Source: Engelhardtia mirabilis (lineage in GTDB: Bacteria > Planctomycetota > UBA1135 > GCA-002686595). From it: a DNA stretch of 64,000 nt. A program made the position numbers and the translations under genes. Shown here piece after piece: positions 19,372-28,735 of the stretch. Position 1 is the first letter of the stretch. Each line of letters begins with the position of its first letter. The notes under the pieces were generated by a model that saw only the letters and a list, made by a program, of their open reading frames with translations, made no database searches and was not told the origin of the DNA. The stretch is from positions 3,968,001-4,032,000 of the forward strand of contig CP036296.1 in assembly GCA_007751255.1 (NCBI GenBank), read 5' to 3'.

Positions 19372-20844
19372 TCAAGACTCGGTCAGGTACTCCATCAGCA
19401 GCCGCGGGCCGACACCGGAGCCCATCGGGCCGCCGGTGTAGTCCCGATCGAGGCTGCCCCAGGCAGTTCCTGCGATGTCCAGGTGGCACCAGGGGGTCTC
19501 CCCCACGAAGTTCGACAAGAAGGCCGCGCCGGAGGTCGAGCCGTTGCCCTGCCCGGGGGTGTTGATGTTCCGCAGGTCGGCCACGGTGCCCTTCATCTGC
19601 TCCTTGTGGCACTCCAAGAGCGGCAGCTCCCAGACCGGCTCGCCGGTTGCGTCCCCCGCGGCGCGCAGGCGATCGCGCAGCTCCGGGGTCGACGGGAACA
19701 TGCCGGTCAGCTCGTGGCCCAGGGCGATGATCACCGCGCCGGTCAGGGTCGCCAGGTCGATGATCTCGTCCGGCTTGACCTTGGTGGTGGTGTAGCAGAG
19801 CGCGTCGGCCAGGATCAGGCGGCCCTCGGCGTCGGTGTTGATGACCTCGATCGTCGTGCCGTTCATGGCCGTGTGCACGTCGCCGGGCTTCGTGGCCTGG
19901 CCGTCGGGCAGGTTCTCCGAAGCCGGCACGATGCCGTGCACCTCGTGGGGGCAGCCCAGGGCCGCCAGGGCGTGGAAGGTGCCGAGCACCGCGGCGCCGC
20001 CGGACATGTCGTATTTCATGTCCTCCATCTTCGCGGCCGGCTTGATGCTGATGCCGCCTGCGTCGAAGGTCAGGCCCTTGCCGACCAGCGCCACCTTGCG
20101 GGAGCCGCGGGCGCGCTTGGTGGGCTTGTAGACCAGGTGGATCAGCTTGGCGGGCTCGCGCGAGCCGTTGCTGACGCCGAGCAGGGCGCCCATGCCCAGC
20201 TTCTTCATCTCCGCTTCCTCGATCACCTTGATCGTGAGGCGCGGGGACGACCCGGCCAGCTTGCGGGCGGCGGCGGCGAGCTTGGTCGGCGTCAACGCGT
20301 TGCCGGGCGCGTTCTGCAGGTCGCGGGTGAACAGGTTCGCGTCGGCCAGGGCCGCGCCGCGCTCGACGCCCCGCTTGAACTCGGTGCCCTTGCCGATCAG
20401 CGTCGCGCCCGCGAGGGACGGCTTCTCGGCCTTGGACTTCATCTCCGTGTACTTGTAGGTCCCCATCACCGCGCCCTCGGCCAGGGAGCGCCCGGTGCCC
20501 TCCGCGCCACATCCGACGGAGTCGTCGGCGTCGGACGTCCACAGGGTGTAGCTCTTCAGCCCCAGGCTCTCCGCACGCTTCGACGCGATCGCGCCCGCAC
20601 GGCGTTGGGCCTCCCAGTTGGCGGCGTCGCGCTTGCCCAGGCCGACCAGCAGGACCCGCTCGGCATCGCCGCCAGTGGGGTCGACCAACCGCGCCTCACG
20701 AGCCTTGCCCTTGAAGTCCGCCAGCGCGGTCGCCGGCAGGGTCACGCCCGGCGGCAGGGAGAGCGTCTCGCCCTCACAGCACAACAGCACCAGCAGGGGG
20801 GTCTTGGCGAGCTTGGCGGAGCGGTCCTTGGTCGTGATCTTCAT
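19372..20844 (-). CDS. pepA: leucyl aminopeptidase (M17 family)
   Basis: This is a cytoplasmic dizinc or dimanganese exopeptidase that removes N-terminal residues from peptides. It is 490 aa, normal for the family. The C-terminal catalytic domain has the metal and active-site stretches FDAGGISIKP (lysine and aspartate) and the M17 signature NTDAEGRLILADAL, with a second ligand region at MKYDMSGGAAVLG. The N-terminal third is the usual poorly conserved domain. The ATG at 20842-20844 opens with KITTKDRSAKL and has no obvious ribosome binding site. It lies 141 bp downstream of the ETF-QO gene on the same strand. Confidence 0.95.
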   Translation of the reverse strand: MKITTKDRSAKLAKTPLLVLLCCEGETLSLPPGVTLPATALADFKGKAREARLVDPTGGDAERVLLVGLGKRDAANWEAQRRAGAIASKRAESLGLKSYTLWTSDADDSVGCGAEGTGRSLAEGAVMGTYKYTEMKSKAEKPSLAGATLIGKGTEFKRGVERGAALADANLFTRDLQNAPGNALTPTKLAAAARKLAGSSPRLTIKVIEEAEMKKLGMGALLGVSNGSREPAKLIHLVYKPTKRARGSRKVALVGKGLTFDAGGISIKPAAKMEDMKYDMSGGAAVLGTFHALAALGCPHEVHGIVPASENLPDGQATKPGDVHTAMNGTTIEVINTDAEGRLILADALCYTTTKVKPDEIIDLATLTGAVIIALGHELTGMFPSTPELRDRLRAAGDATGEPVWELPLLECHKEQMKGTVADLRNINTPGQGNGSTSGAAFLSNFVGETPWCHLDIAGTAWGSLDRDYTGGPMGSGVGPRLLMEYLTES

Positions 20845-20985
20845 CGGGGGGAGCGGTGCGTCGGTCGGGGTCGAGGGCGGTTGGTCGGGATTCGCCGCGG
20901 CTGCTCGGCTCGCGAGTCGGGGCCGAGCGCTGGGGCTGGATTCGGGGCAACAGGGGGGCGTCGCGGGGATGAGCCGCCCCCGTGC

Positions 20986-22758
20986 TCACATGTCGATGTA
21001 CTTGGGACCGCCGCCACCCTCGGGCACGGTCCACTCGATGACCTGGTAGGGATCGGCCACGTCGCAGGTCTTGCAGTGCACGCAGTTGCTGGCGTTGATC
21101 ATCACGCCGTCCTTGGCCGAACGCTCGGTCCACTCGTAGACGGCCGCCGGGCAGAAGTTCTGGCACGGATTGCCGAACTCCTCGGTGCACCTGGTGACGC
21201 AGATGTCCGGGTCGGTGATCACCAGGTGACTGGGCTGGTCCTCCTCGTGGACCGCGCCCGAGTGGTACACGTCGGTCAGCTTGTCGAGGGACAGACCGTC
21301 GTCGAAGGTCGGCTTGGTGAGCAGCGACTTGTCGATGCGCTCGGTGTACTGGTAGTCGGGATGCACGCCGCGCCGGGCCTTGAGGCCGCGGCCACCCGTG
21401 ATCATCTGCAGGCCGGCGTCGATCGAGCCGGCGAAGAAGCCCTCCGCGAAGGCCTGGCGGAAGTTGCGCACGCCCCACAGCTCTGCCTTGATCCACGAGC
21501 CCTCGACCAGCTCCTCGTAGCGCTTCAACTTGCCCGCCGAGGTGTCGTCCGCGGCCAGGGCGTCGATCAGCGCTTCCGCCGCGAGCATGCCCGACTTCAT
21601 CGCCAGGTGGATGCCCTTGAGCCGCGCCATGTTGACGAAGCCGGCGCAGTCGCCGATCAACATGAAGCCGTCGCCATAGGTGCGCGGCAGGCTGTAGTAG
21701 CCGCCGCCGGGGATGGTCTTCGCTCCGTAGCGCTCGATCTTGCCGCCCTCGAGCAGCTCCGCGAGCGCCGGGTGCTGCTTCCACTGCACGAACAGGGCGT
21801 GGGGATCGAGCTTCGCGTCGGGGTGGTCGAGGCCCACGACGAAGCCGATCGACAGCTTGTTGTCCTTCTGGCCGTAGATCCAACCGCCGCCGTAGCCGCG
21901 GGTGCCGAGCGGGTGCAGGGCGGTGTGGATCACCGAACCGAGCATCTGCTTGCCGCGCTCCTCGGGGATCGACCAGATCTCCTTGATGCCGGTCTCCCAG
22001 ATCTGCGGGTTCTTGCCAGCGTCCAGACCGAGCTTCGAGATCAAGCCCTTGGTCAGGCTGCCTCGCGTGCCCTCGGCGAAGACCGTGGCGCGGGCCTTCA
22101 CGTTCATGCCCGGCTCGAAGTTGCCCTTCTGGCTGCCGTCCTTGGCGAGCCCTGAGTCGCGGGTCTGCACCCCCACCACGCGGTCGCCGTCGTACAGCAC
22201 TTCACTCGCCGCGAAGCCCGCGTAGATGTCGATGCCCAGCTCCTCGGCCTGGTCCTTCAACCAGCGCACGACCTTGTAGAGGCTGACGATGTAGTTGCCG
22301 TGGTTCTTGAACTGCGGCGGGACCAGGGCGCCCTTGAGGCGGAACTTGCCCCCGCCGGCGAAGAGCACGTCGACGCAGTCGAAGGTGACCTCGCTCTCCA
22401 CCGGGCAGCCCTGCTCGAGGAAGTCCGGGAAGAGCTCCTGCATCGCGCGCGGATCCATGACCGCGCCCGAGAGGGTGTGGTAGCCGATGTCCTCGGCCTT
22501 CTCGAGGATCAGGATCGACAGCTCCTGGCCCTTGGCCTGGGCCAGGCGTTGGAGCGTGATGGCGGAGGCCAAGCTGGCCGCGCCGGCACCCACGAAGAGC
22601 ACGTCGACCTCGAACTCCTCACGCTCCACGCCGCTGGCGTTGAGGTTGACCCCCCCCACGCGGCCGATCCGCGCGGTGCGGTCGGCGCCGGGCAGGCCGG
22701 TCAGGGGGCTCAGGTGCGCGCCGTTCGCGGCGGTCGTACTCGATCCTGCGGTGCTCAT
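20986..22758 (-). CDS. electron transfer flavoprotein-ubiquinone oxidoreductase
   Basis: ETF-QO passes electrons from the electron-transfer flavoprotein, reduced in fatty and amino acid oxidation, into the membrane quinone pool. The protein is 590 aa from the ATG at 22756-22758. Near the N-terminus is the FAD-binding motif (VDVLFVGAGAASLASAI), and GDCAGFVNMARLKGIHLAM marks the second flavin-contact region. The C-terminal ferredoxin-like part carries the cysteines of the 4Fe-4S cluster (CVTRC, NPCQNFCP, CVHCKTC). The first 40 residues before the FAD domain are extra compared with short family members. No etfAB genes are visible in the window. Confidence 0.95.
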   Translation of the reverse strand: MSTAGSSTTAANGAHLSPLTGLPGADRTARIGRVGGVNLNASGVEREEFEVDVLFVGAGAASLASAITLQRLAQAKGQELSILILEKAEDIGYHTLSGAVMDPRAMQELFPDFLEQGCPVESEVTFDCVDVLFAGGGKFRLKGALVPPQFKNHGNYIVSLYKVVRWLKDQAEELGIDIYAGFAASEVLYDGDRVVGVQTRDSGLAKDGSQKGNFEPGMNVKARATVFAEGTRGSLTKGLISKLGLDAGKNPQIWETGIKEIWSIPEERGKQMLGSVIHTALHPLGTRGYGGGWIYGQKDNKLSIGFVVGLDHPDAKLDPHALFVQWKQHPALAELLEGGKIERYGAKTIPGGGYYSLPRTYGDGFMLIGDCAGFVNMARLKGIHLAMKSGMLAAEALIDALAADDTSAGKLKRYEELVEGSWIKAELWGVRNFRQAFAEGFFAGSIDAGLQMITGGRGLKARRGVHPDYQYTERIDKSLLTKPTFDDGLSLDKLTDVYHSGAVHEEDQPSHLVITDPDICVTRCTEEFGNPCQNFCPAAVYEWTERSAKDGVMINASNCVHCKTCDVADPYQVIEWTVPEGGGGPKYIDM

Positions 22759-23022
22759 GTCGGGGGAGCGATCGGGCCGTGCTACCGAGCCCGGCGCGCG
22801 GTCTCGGTCGCGTTGGGGCGGACTGGGCGGGCGGGACGGACGGTCCTTGACGGGCTCGTCCCGGGTTGGATCCGCGCGGACGTGTGGAGCAGAGGACCGC
22901 CAGCGGCGGGCCCCATCACGCCGATTCGCGGCCGCGCAGGGTAGCAACGGCGGGCGGGCGTTTGAAGGCGGGGGCCAGCCGCGGGAGGCCGTGGGAGCCG
23001 ACCCCAGGCGCCCGCACCCGAC

Positions 23023-23754
23023 TCAGGAACGGTCGCCGATCCAATGGTGCCCATCGCCATAGTGCTCTTTCTTCCAGACCGGCAGACGGGCCTTCAGCTC
23101 GTCGATCAGGAAGCGGCAGGCACGGAAGGCGGCGTCGCGGTGGGGACTCGCCACGGCCACCACGACCGAGGGTTCGCCCAGGCCCACGGCGCCGGTGCGA
23201 TGGACGCACAGCATTCGCAGGCTGCGCCCCTCGGGAGAGTCGTAGGCCGGCTCCTCGCTGCCGCCCTCGCCGAAGAGCGCGCGGCAGTCCTCGAACACCC
23301 GCTCCATCTCGGGACCGGCCATGGCGGCGAAGGCCTCGTACTCGAGCCGGTCGACGTCCTGGCCCCGGTTGCGGTTGCGGGTCGTGCCCGTGAAGACCAC
23401 CGAGGCGCCGCAGGACTCGTGGGTCACCCGCGCCAGGCAGGCCCCGGGATCGAGCGGCTCGGACGAGAGCTCGAACAGGCCCCGCTCGAGCAACTCGTCC
23501 TCCCCCGGCTCGCCCCCGGAGACCGGAGGCAAGAGGTGCAGGACCTCGGACCCGTCGACGGCCTGGCCGTCGGGCACGTAGCGCGTGCCGAGCACCCCGC
23601 GCACGTGGTCCAGGTTCCCCAGCTCGGGCCAGCGCTCGGCCACCAGCCGCTTGGCTCCGGCCACGGTCAGGTCGTCGGGGACGCCGTCGAGGGTCAAGTG
23701 TTCGGCGCCGGCCCGCTCGCGCAGGACCGCGTGGAGTTGGATCGTGATCTGCAT
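23023..23754 (-). CDS. fused molybdopterin synthase, MoaD-MoaE
   Basis: Molybdopterin synthase inserts two sulfurs into precursor Z to make the molybdenum cofactor. Here both subunits lie in one 243-aa chain. Residues 1-81 are MoaD-like, a ubiquitin fold ending in LLPPVSGG; residues from about 90 are MoaE-like, with SVVFTGTTRNRNRG, LEYEAFAAMA, VVVAVASPHR and PVWKKEHYGDG. In separate MoaD the terminal Gly-Gly carries the thiocarboxylate, but here Gly 80-81 is internal. The same layout is known from mycobacterial MoaX, which is cleaved after the glycine pair. No other moa gene is next to it. The ATG at 23752-23754 lacks a clear ribosome binding site. Confidence 0.9.
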   Translation of the reverse strand: MQITIQLHAVLRERAGAEHLTLDGVPDDLTVAGAKRLVAERWPELGNLDHVRGVLGTRYVPDGQAVDGSEVLHLLPPVSGGEPGEDELLERGLFELSSEPLDPGACLARVTHESCGASVVFTGTTRNRNRGQDVDRLEYEAFAAMAGPEMERVFEDCRALFGEGGSEEPAYDSPEGRSLRMLCVHRTGAVGLGEPSVVVAVASPHRDAAFRACRFLIDELKARLPVWKKEHYGDGHHWIGDRS

Positions 23755-23862
23755 TCTGAGGAGGCCCGCTATCCCAACGACGGCCGGGTCCGCCTACAAG
23801 GTCCTGTCCGGCCAGACCCTGGTCATCAGGCCAGCGGTAGACTTGGCGGTTCGAATCGCACG

Positions 23863-24930
23863 ATGGAAGACCGCGACACCACCTCCCCCAGCTCCCAGGA
23901 GCTGCCCCTACACCCGTCCCAGGACCAGCCGGCCCTGGGCGGCTCTCCGTCGGAGCTGGACCTGCCCCCCCACCTGGTCGGGGCCAGCCAGGAGGCGATC
24001 TGGGAGTGGGTGCGCGAGACCGGTACGAACCCCCTGCCCGTGCGCGCCCTGCAGATCGAGACGACGTCGATCTGCAACTTCCGCTGCCAGTCGTGCCCCC
24101 TTTCTCTGGACGGCTACGACCGGCCCACCGAGCACCTCTGCCTGGCCGAGTTCAACCGGATCCTCGACGCCTTCCCCGGGGTCGAGAAGGTCGAGCTCCA
24201 GGGCCTGGGCGAGGTCTTCCTGAACCCCGAGCTGTTCGCCCTCGTGCGCGCGGCGCGCGAGCGCGGGATCGAGGTCCACACCTACTCGAACGCCTCGAAG
24301 GTCACCGCCGAGGCGGCCTTCGGCCTGATCGAGTCCGGCCTGGCGTTGATCAATTTCTCCATGGACGGGGCCGACGCGGAGACCTTCCGCAGCCTGCGCA
24401 AGGGCGGACAACTGCGCGTCTACAAGCGCTGCGTGTCGAACCTGCTCGCGGCGCGGCGCGCCCTGGGCTCGACGACGCCTTCGATCGGCGTGATGAGCGT
24501 GCTCTCCAAGCGCAACCTGAAGCAGGTCCCCGAGCTGCTCGCCATCGCCGAGGAGCTGGGCGTCGACGCGATCACCTTCACCAAGCTCAACGGCAGCCAC
24601 GTGGCCGGCCAGGAAGTCCTCGAGCTGGACGAGGCCGACCGCGAGTGGCTGCGCTCCCTGCCCCCCTACGACGGCCCGCTGCAGGTCCACTGGGGCTTCG
24701 AGCCCTGGACCAAGGAGCAGCGCATGGACTGCTACTGGCCGCGGCACATGGCCTACGTGACCGTCGAGGGCGACGTCACCCCCTGCTGCAACTTCTTCGA
24801 CAGCCGCGAGCTGAACCTCGGCAACGTGCACGAGAAGACCGGCCGCGAGATCTGGAACGACGTCCCCTACCGCCAGTTCCGCAAAGATCTGCTGGCCGGG
24901 GACCTGCACGAGAAGTGCAAGCGCTGCTGA
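23863..24930 (+). CDS. radical SAM protein with SPASM-type C-terminus
   Basis: This is a 355-aa enzyme that would use a 4Fe-4S cluster and S-adenosylmethionine for radical chemistry. The cluster motif CNFRCQSCP lies at residues 71-78, after a disordered acidic N-terminus. The following TIM-barrel strands (VEKVELQGLGEVFLNPEL, YSNASKVTAE, FSMDGADAETF) are typical. A C-terminal cysteine set (MDCYW, DVTPCCNFF, then the closing KCKRC) fits a SPASM or twitch domain holding an auxiliary cluster. The peptide or cofactor target is unknown, and no small precursor-peptide gene was found next to it. The ATG at 23863 gives the only sensible start. The gene is divergent from the fused moaDE gene. Confidence 0.85.
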   Translation: MEDRDTTSPSSQELPLHPSQDQPALGGSPSELDLPPHLVGASQEAIWEWVRETGTNPLPVRALQIETTSICNFRCQSCPLSLDGYDRPTEHLCLAEFNRILDAFPGVEKVELQGLGEVFLNPELFALVRAARERGIEVHTYSNASKVTAEAAFGLIESGLALINFSMDGADAETFRSLRKGGQLRVYKRCVSNLLAARRALGSTTPSIGVMSVLSKRNLKQVPELLAIAEELGVDAITFTKLNGSHVAGQEVLELDEADREWLRSLPPYDGPLQVHWGFEPWTKEQRMDCYWPRHMAYVTVEGDVTPCCNFFDSRELNLGNVHEKTGREIWNDVPYRQFRKDLLAGDLHEKCKRC

Positions 24931-25187
24931 GCGCGCAGCCCACGTCGGCGGGTCGGGTTTGGGCCCGGACGCCGAGAGATCGGGCCAAGGCACGGGCGCG
25001 CTGAGGCCCGCCGGCGGGGTCTGGGTGCGGGGAATTGGCGGATGACCGCGCCCGGCGGGTTCGGCGGCGGCTGTTCCCTGGCCCCCTGGATTCACCGGCG
25101 CGGGCCGGACCGCCGCGGCGCACGTCCAGCGAAGGGCCGGTCCCGCGGACGTCCTTCGAGGGCGAGCTCGGTGGCAGGATGGGAGCC

Positions 25188-26288
25188 ATGAAGAACTGGA
25201 CCGTACCCGCCACATCAGCGCTCGCAGCTCTCGCCACCCTCGCAGCCCTGACTCCCGCGTCGGCCGCGCAGACGCCGACCGGCGTCATCACCGTGAGCTA
25301 CTTCCAGAAGGCCTACGAGATGGACCTCGACGGCGGCCCCGCGACGACCCTCGCGACGATCTTCGGCGTGCGCCCCAACGCCATGGCCAAGGACGCAGCC
25401 GGTCGGCTGTGGACGACGGGGAATCCCAGCTCCACCGCCGGCGACCTGATGCTGGTGCGGCTCGATCCGTTCACGGGAGCGACGCTGGACGAGCGCCCGA
25501 TCCTGGGGCTGGAGAGCGTGCGGGGCTTGACCTTCCTTCCGGACGGCAGCCTGCTCGCCGTCGAAGGCGACAGCACCGGCGGCCCCTCGGAGTTGTACGA
25601 GATCGCTGTCGACGGGACCGCGCTGCCGCGGGGTGTCACGGGCAGCCTCGCGATCCAGAGTTTGCACTGGCACGGGGCGCGCCTGCTGGGCGGCACCTCC
25701 TCGGCCGTGGTCGAGCTGGACCCGGCGACGGGCGCCGTGCTCTCGACGCTGATCGCGGACACACCGTCGATGCAATGGATGGCGACTGACGCCTGTGGCG
25801 ACCTGTATGGCGGCTGGGGCAAGTTCCACCGGCTCGACGTCGACGCCGGCACCTGGATCGACCTCGGCTTCCTGCCCTACGGCGACAACCGCGGCTTCGA
25901 GTTCCAGCCCGTGCCGAGCACCGTGGAGGTCATCCCCGGCTCGCCCGCCAACCCGCTGGTCTTCGGCCTGGCGCCGGGGACGGACGCCCTGATCGGCAGG
26001 ACCCTGAAGCTCGCCGTCGACCACACCACCTTCGTCTCCTCGGCCGTCCAGGACGTACTACTGCTGGGCTACACCCAGGCGAACATCCCGACCTTTGCCG
26101 GGACCCTGTCGCTGGTCGCGGTCGGCGGCGGCCCCTACTTCTTCGACCAGGTCGGGCTCTACGCGGTCGACATCCCGCTCAGCTGTGGGCTGTTCGGACT
26201 GGACCTCTACTTCCAGGCCGCCTCGATCTCCCCCGACAGCGGCATCAGCCTGACCAACGCGATCCGCGTGCAGTTCGGCTGGAACTGA
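25188..26288 (+). CDS. secreted beta-propeller-like protein
   Basis: This encodes 366 aa. A signal peptide (LAALATLAALTPASAAQ) follows the ATG at 25188, which sits just after GGGAG; an in-frame ATG at 25179 is also possible. The first two thirds contain NHL/SMP-30-like blades (DAAGRLWTTG, VRGLTFLPDGSLLAVEGD, VELDPATGAVLSTLI). The final 100 residues form a beta-rich domain (LSCGLFGLDLYFQAASI) similar in pattern to the end of the disrupted gene at 56699-58482. It is probably a surface or periplasmic protein whose C-terminal domain recurs in this genome. The actual function is unknown. Confidence 0.7.
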   Translation: MKNWTVPATSALAALATLAALTPASAAQTPTGVITVSYFQKAYEMDLDGGPATTLATIFGVRPNAMAKDAAGRLWTTGNPSSTAGDLMLVRLDPFTGATLDERPILGLESVRGLTFLPDGSLLAVEGDSTGGPSELYEIAVDGTALPRGVTGSLAIQSLHWHGARLLGGTSSAVVELDPATGAVLSTLIADTPSMQWMATDACGDLYGGWGKFHRLDVDAGTWIDLGFLPYGDNRGFEFQPVPSTVEVIPGSPANPLVFGLAPGTDALIGRTLKLAVDHTTFVSSAVQDVLLLGYTQANIPTFAGTLSLVAVGGGPYFFDQVGLYAVDIPLSCGLFGLDLYFQAASISPDSGISLTNAIRVQFGWN

Positions 26289-26415
26289 ATGGAGCTTCGC
26301 GCGGTTGGCGCCGCGGCCTTCGGCGGCCCCGCCCGGGTCACGGGCAGGTAACGGGCTGCGCGGAGCGCCGTGCCCATGGAATCCGAGGGTTAGGGTGACC
26401 GAACGCGGAGAGCCC

Positions 26416-27717
26416 ATGATCACCACGACCTTGCTCGCAGCGAGCCTCCGCGCCGCCGCGCCCGCCGACGCCATCGACCGCTGCCGCAACTCCCTCTGTT
26501 CGCCGGGCGACCTCGACGGAGACGGCGTGTCCGACGTGGTCGTCGCCGGGCGGCTCGCCGCCGAGGTCTTCGGCTGGGGCGGATGCAGCGTCCCGACCGT
26601 GCGGGCCCTGAGCGGGGTCGACGGCAGCCCGCTGTGGACAGCCGAGGGCCAGCCGGGCTTCGGCCTCGAGGTCGCCGCGGCGGGCGATCTGGACGGCGAC
26701 GGGATCGGGGACGTGGCCGTCGCCTCGCCGAGGGCCTCGGAGGTCTGGAGGGTCACCTCCGGCCCCCTGGTGCTGCTCTCCGGCGGCAGCGGCGCGCGCC
26801 TGGCAACCGTCCAGTCGCCCCGGGGCATCGCCGCGTTCGGCACCTCGATCAGCGCCGGACTGCAACTCGTCGGCGACCCGACGCCCGACGTCCTCGTGGG
26901 CGCTGACCGGTGCGTCGTGCTGGTGGACGGCGGCCTGCGGCGGCCCGTGTCCCTGTGGTACCGGACCGAGGCCGCGGTGGTCTCGGCCGGCTTCGAGGTG
27001 GACGAGTCGGGCGCACTGGTCGCGCCGGCGGAGGCCAGATCCCAGTTCGGCAGGTCCTCGTCGAACCTGGAAGTCGCCGGCTTCGGCATCGCGGACCTCG
27101 ACGGCGACGGCCGGGGCGAGGTCTTGATCCCCCGCTTCTCGGGCATCTGGCCCGCTCCGTCGACGCAACCGCTGCCGGAGTTCACCGAGCCACTTGCGCT
27201 GCGACGTGGCCTCCCGTTGCGAGACGGTTGGGCCGCCACCTGGTTGGTGGACGCCTCGGGGGTGCCCGACGCCGTCGTCACCACGACCATCGACGAGAGC
27301 ATCTCGGCCACGGACCTCGAGACCGGGGAGGAGCGTTGGTCCCACGACTACAGCGGCGGCTACCTGCAGGCAGAGGGGGCGACGATCGCCCGCGTGGGCG
27401 ACTTCGACGGCGACGGTCTGGCGGACCTGGCGCACACGGCGAACGAGACGGGCATGGACTGCGACGGGGGATTCCTGGTGATCCACTCCGCGGCGGACGG
27501 GTCGGTCCTGCGCCAGCTCGACGTCGTCGGCCTCGACGACTCGCTGCTCCCGATCGAGGGCGATTGGTGCCGCTCGGGCTACGACGTGACGGCCCTCGAC
27601 GACTCGGACGGCGACGGTTTCCCCGAGCTCGCCCTCCACGCCCCGCGCTACCGCCAGGTGCGCCTGCTCGACGGGCGGACCCTCGAGCCGCGCTGGAACG
27701 TGAACCTCGGCCGCTGA
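26416..27717 (+). CDS. FG-GAP/VCBS-type calcium-binding repeat protein
   Basis: This encodes 433 aa. The ATG at 26416 follows GCGGAG with 5-nt spacing. The protein carries at least five calcium-binding loops of the FG-GAP type at regular intervals: DLDGDGVSD, DLDGDGIGD, DLDGDGRGE, DFDGDGLAD and DSDGDGFPE, matching the blades of an integrin-like beta-propeller. A segment ISATDLETGEERWSHD is also reminiscent of PQQ-propeller blades. The N-terminus is short and only weakly signal-like (TTTLLAASLRAAAPADA). It is presumably exported and calcium-stabilised. It is separated by a two-way hairpin from the convergent ssb gene. Confidence 0.75.
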   Translation: MITTTLLAASLRAAAPADAIDRCRNSLCSPGDLDGDGVSDVVVAGRLAAEVFGWGGCSVPTVRALSGVDGSPLWTAEGQPGFGLEVAAAGDLDGDGIGDVAVASPRASEVWRVTSGPLVLLSGGSGARLATVQSPRGIAAFGTSISAGLQLVGDPTPDVLVGADRCVVLVDGGLRRPVSLWYRTEAAVVSAGFEVDESGALVAPAEARSQFGRSSSNLEVAGFGIADLDGDGRGEVLIPRFSGIWPAPSTQPLPEFTEPLALRRGLPLRDGWAATWLVDASGVPDAVVTTTIDESISATDLETGEERWSHDYSGGYLQAEGATIARVGDFDGDGLADLAHTANETGMDCDGGFLVIHSAADGSVLRQLDVVGLDDSLLPIEGDWCRSGYDVTALDDSDGDGFPELALHAPRYRQVRLLDGRTLEPRWNVNLGR

Positions 27718-27829
27718 CAGCGGGTCCAAGGCGGCGGATGCATCTGGTCGCTCGGGAGTCACCGGCAGTGCGGCACGAGGGCTGTCCAGCCGGCCCAGTG
27801 GCCGAAGGGCGCGGGCTCCGCCGAACGGC

Positions 27830-27853
27830 CGACGGGGCCCGTGGGCCCCGTCG
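27830..27853. terminator. two-way terminator between convergent genes
   Basis: An 11-bp perfect GC-rich palindrome (CGACGGGGCCC at 27830-27840 with 27843-27853) lies between the plus-strand gene ending at 27717 and the minus-strand ssb ending at 27921. It could stop transcription from both sides. Confidence 0.65.
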
Positions 27854-27920
27854 GTAGTCGCGTCAGTCGATGCCGCAGGGTCGAACTCCTGTCGGCACGC
27901 GGCCCGTCGCCGCTCGGATC

Positions 27921-28421
27921 TCAGAAGGGCGTGTCGGACATCTCGTCCTCGAAGGACGGGGAGCCGCCCCAGGCGTCGTCGCCGCCTTGGTCGGAGGAGC
28001 CGCCGGACTGCTGCGGAGGGGCGCTGCGCTGCTGGCTGCTTCCGCCGCCGCCCCAGGAACCGCCGCCCCCACCGCCGCCGCCGTCTTCCTTGCCGCCGAC
28101 GAACTCCCAGTTGTCACCGACCACGTAGAGCTTGGAGCGCTTGCCGCCGCCGTTCTTGTCCTCCCAGGTGTCGAGGCGCAGCTTGCCCTCGATGAAGGCC
28201 GACTTGCCCTTGGTGTGGAAGCGCGCGAAGGCCTCGCCGCGCTTGCCGAACATGGTCACGTCGACGAAGGTCGGGCGGTCCTGCCACTGACCATCCTGGG
28301 TCTGGAAGCGCTCGTTCACGGCCAGGCCGAAGTTGACGATCGCCGTGCCGCTCTGGGCGAAGCGGGTCTCGGGGTCGCGGGTCAGGTTGCCCATCAGAAG
28401 GACTTTGTTGTAGCTCGCCAT
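27921..28421 (-). CDS. ssb: single-stranded DNA-binding protein
   Basis: SSB coats single-stranded DNA during replication and repair and recruits partners through its C-terminal tip. The protein is 166 aa. The OB-fold starts at MASYNKVLLMGNLTRDPETR and covers about 105 residues (FVDVTMFGKRGEAF, KSAFIEGKLRLDTWED). A glycine/serine/glutamine-rich linker follows, and the acidic tip DEMSDTPF matches the usual DDxxPF-type ending. The start is the ATG at 28419-28421; the frame runs on upstream to 28625 but that part has no relevant sequence. Confidence 0.96.
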   Translation of the reverse strand: MASYNKVLLMGNLTRDPETRFAQSGTAIVNFGLAVNERFQTQDGQWQDRPTFVDVTMFGKRGEAFARFHTKGKSAFIEGKLRLDTWEDKNGGGKRSKLYVVGDNWEFVGGKEDGGGGGGGGSWGGGGSSQQRSAPPQQSGGSSDQGGDDAWGGSPSFEDEMSDTPF

Positions 28422-28735
28422 CGTGTCGTGTTGCGGCTCGCAGCCGCCAAGGGGCCGTTGGTACGGCCAGGGAGGAGAGGGAGTCAGATTTCGATTGCTG
28501 CGCGGGCGGCGCCGTGCCGCCGGGAGCGGGAGGACGCCCTGGAGCTCGGCTCCTGGGGTGCTTCCCCGGGCGAGCCGCTGGCCCGCCCGAGCCCCGATCC
28601 TACTCCCGGCGGGGTTGCCGATCACCTCCCGGCAGGCGTCCCTCCAGACGGTCTACCCGGCCTCCGTCGTTGCGCTGGAGGGGGCGGGGTGCCTACCTTC
28701 GGCCATCCCCCGGCCACCACCCAGCCAGCCCCCCC

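Noticed and set aside
19108-22155. A 1015-codon open frame on the plus strand
   Set aside because: It runs antisense to pepA and the ETF-QO gene in very GC-rich DNA. Its translation is low-complexity and lacks motifs, whereas the minus-strand genes are clear.
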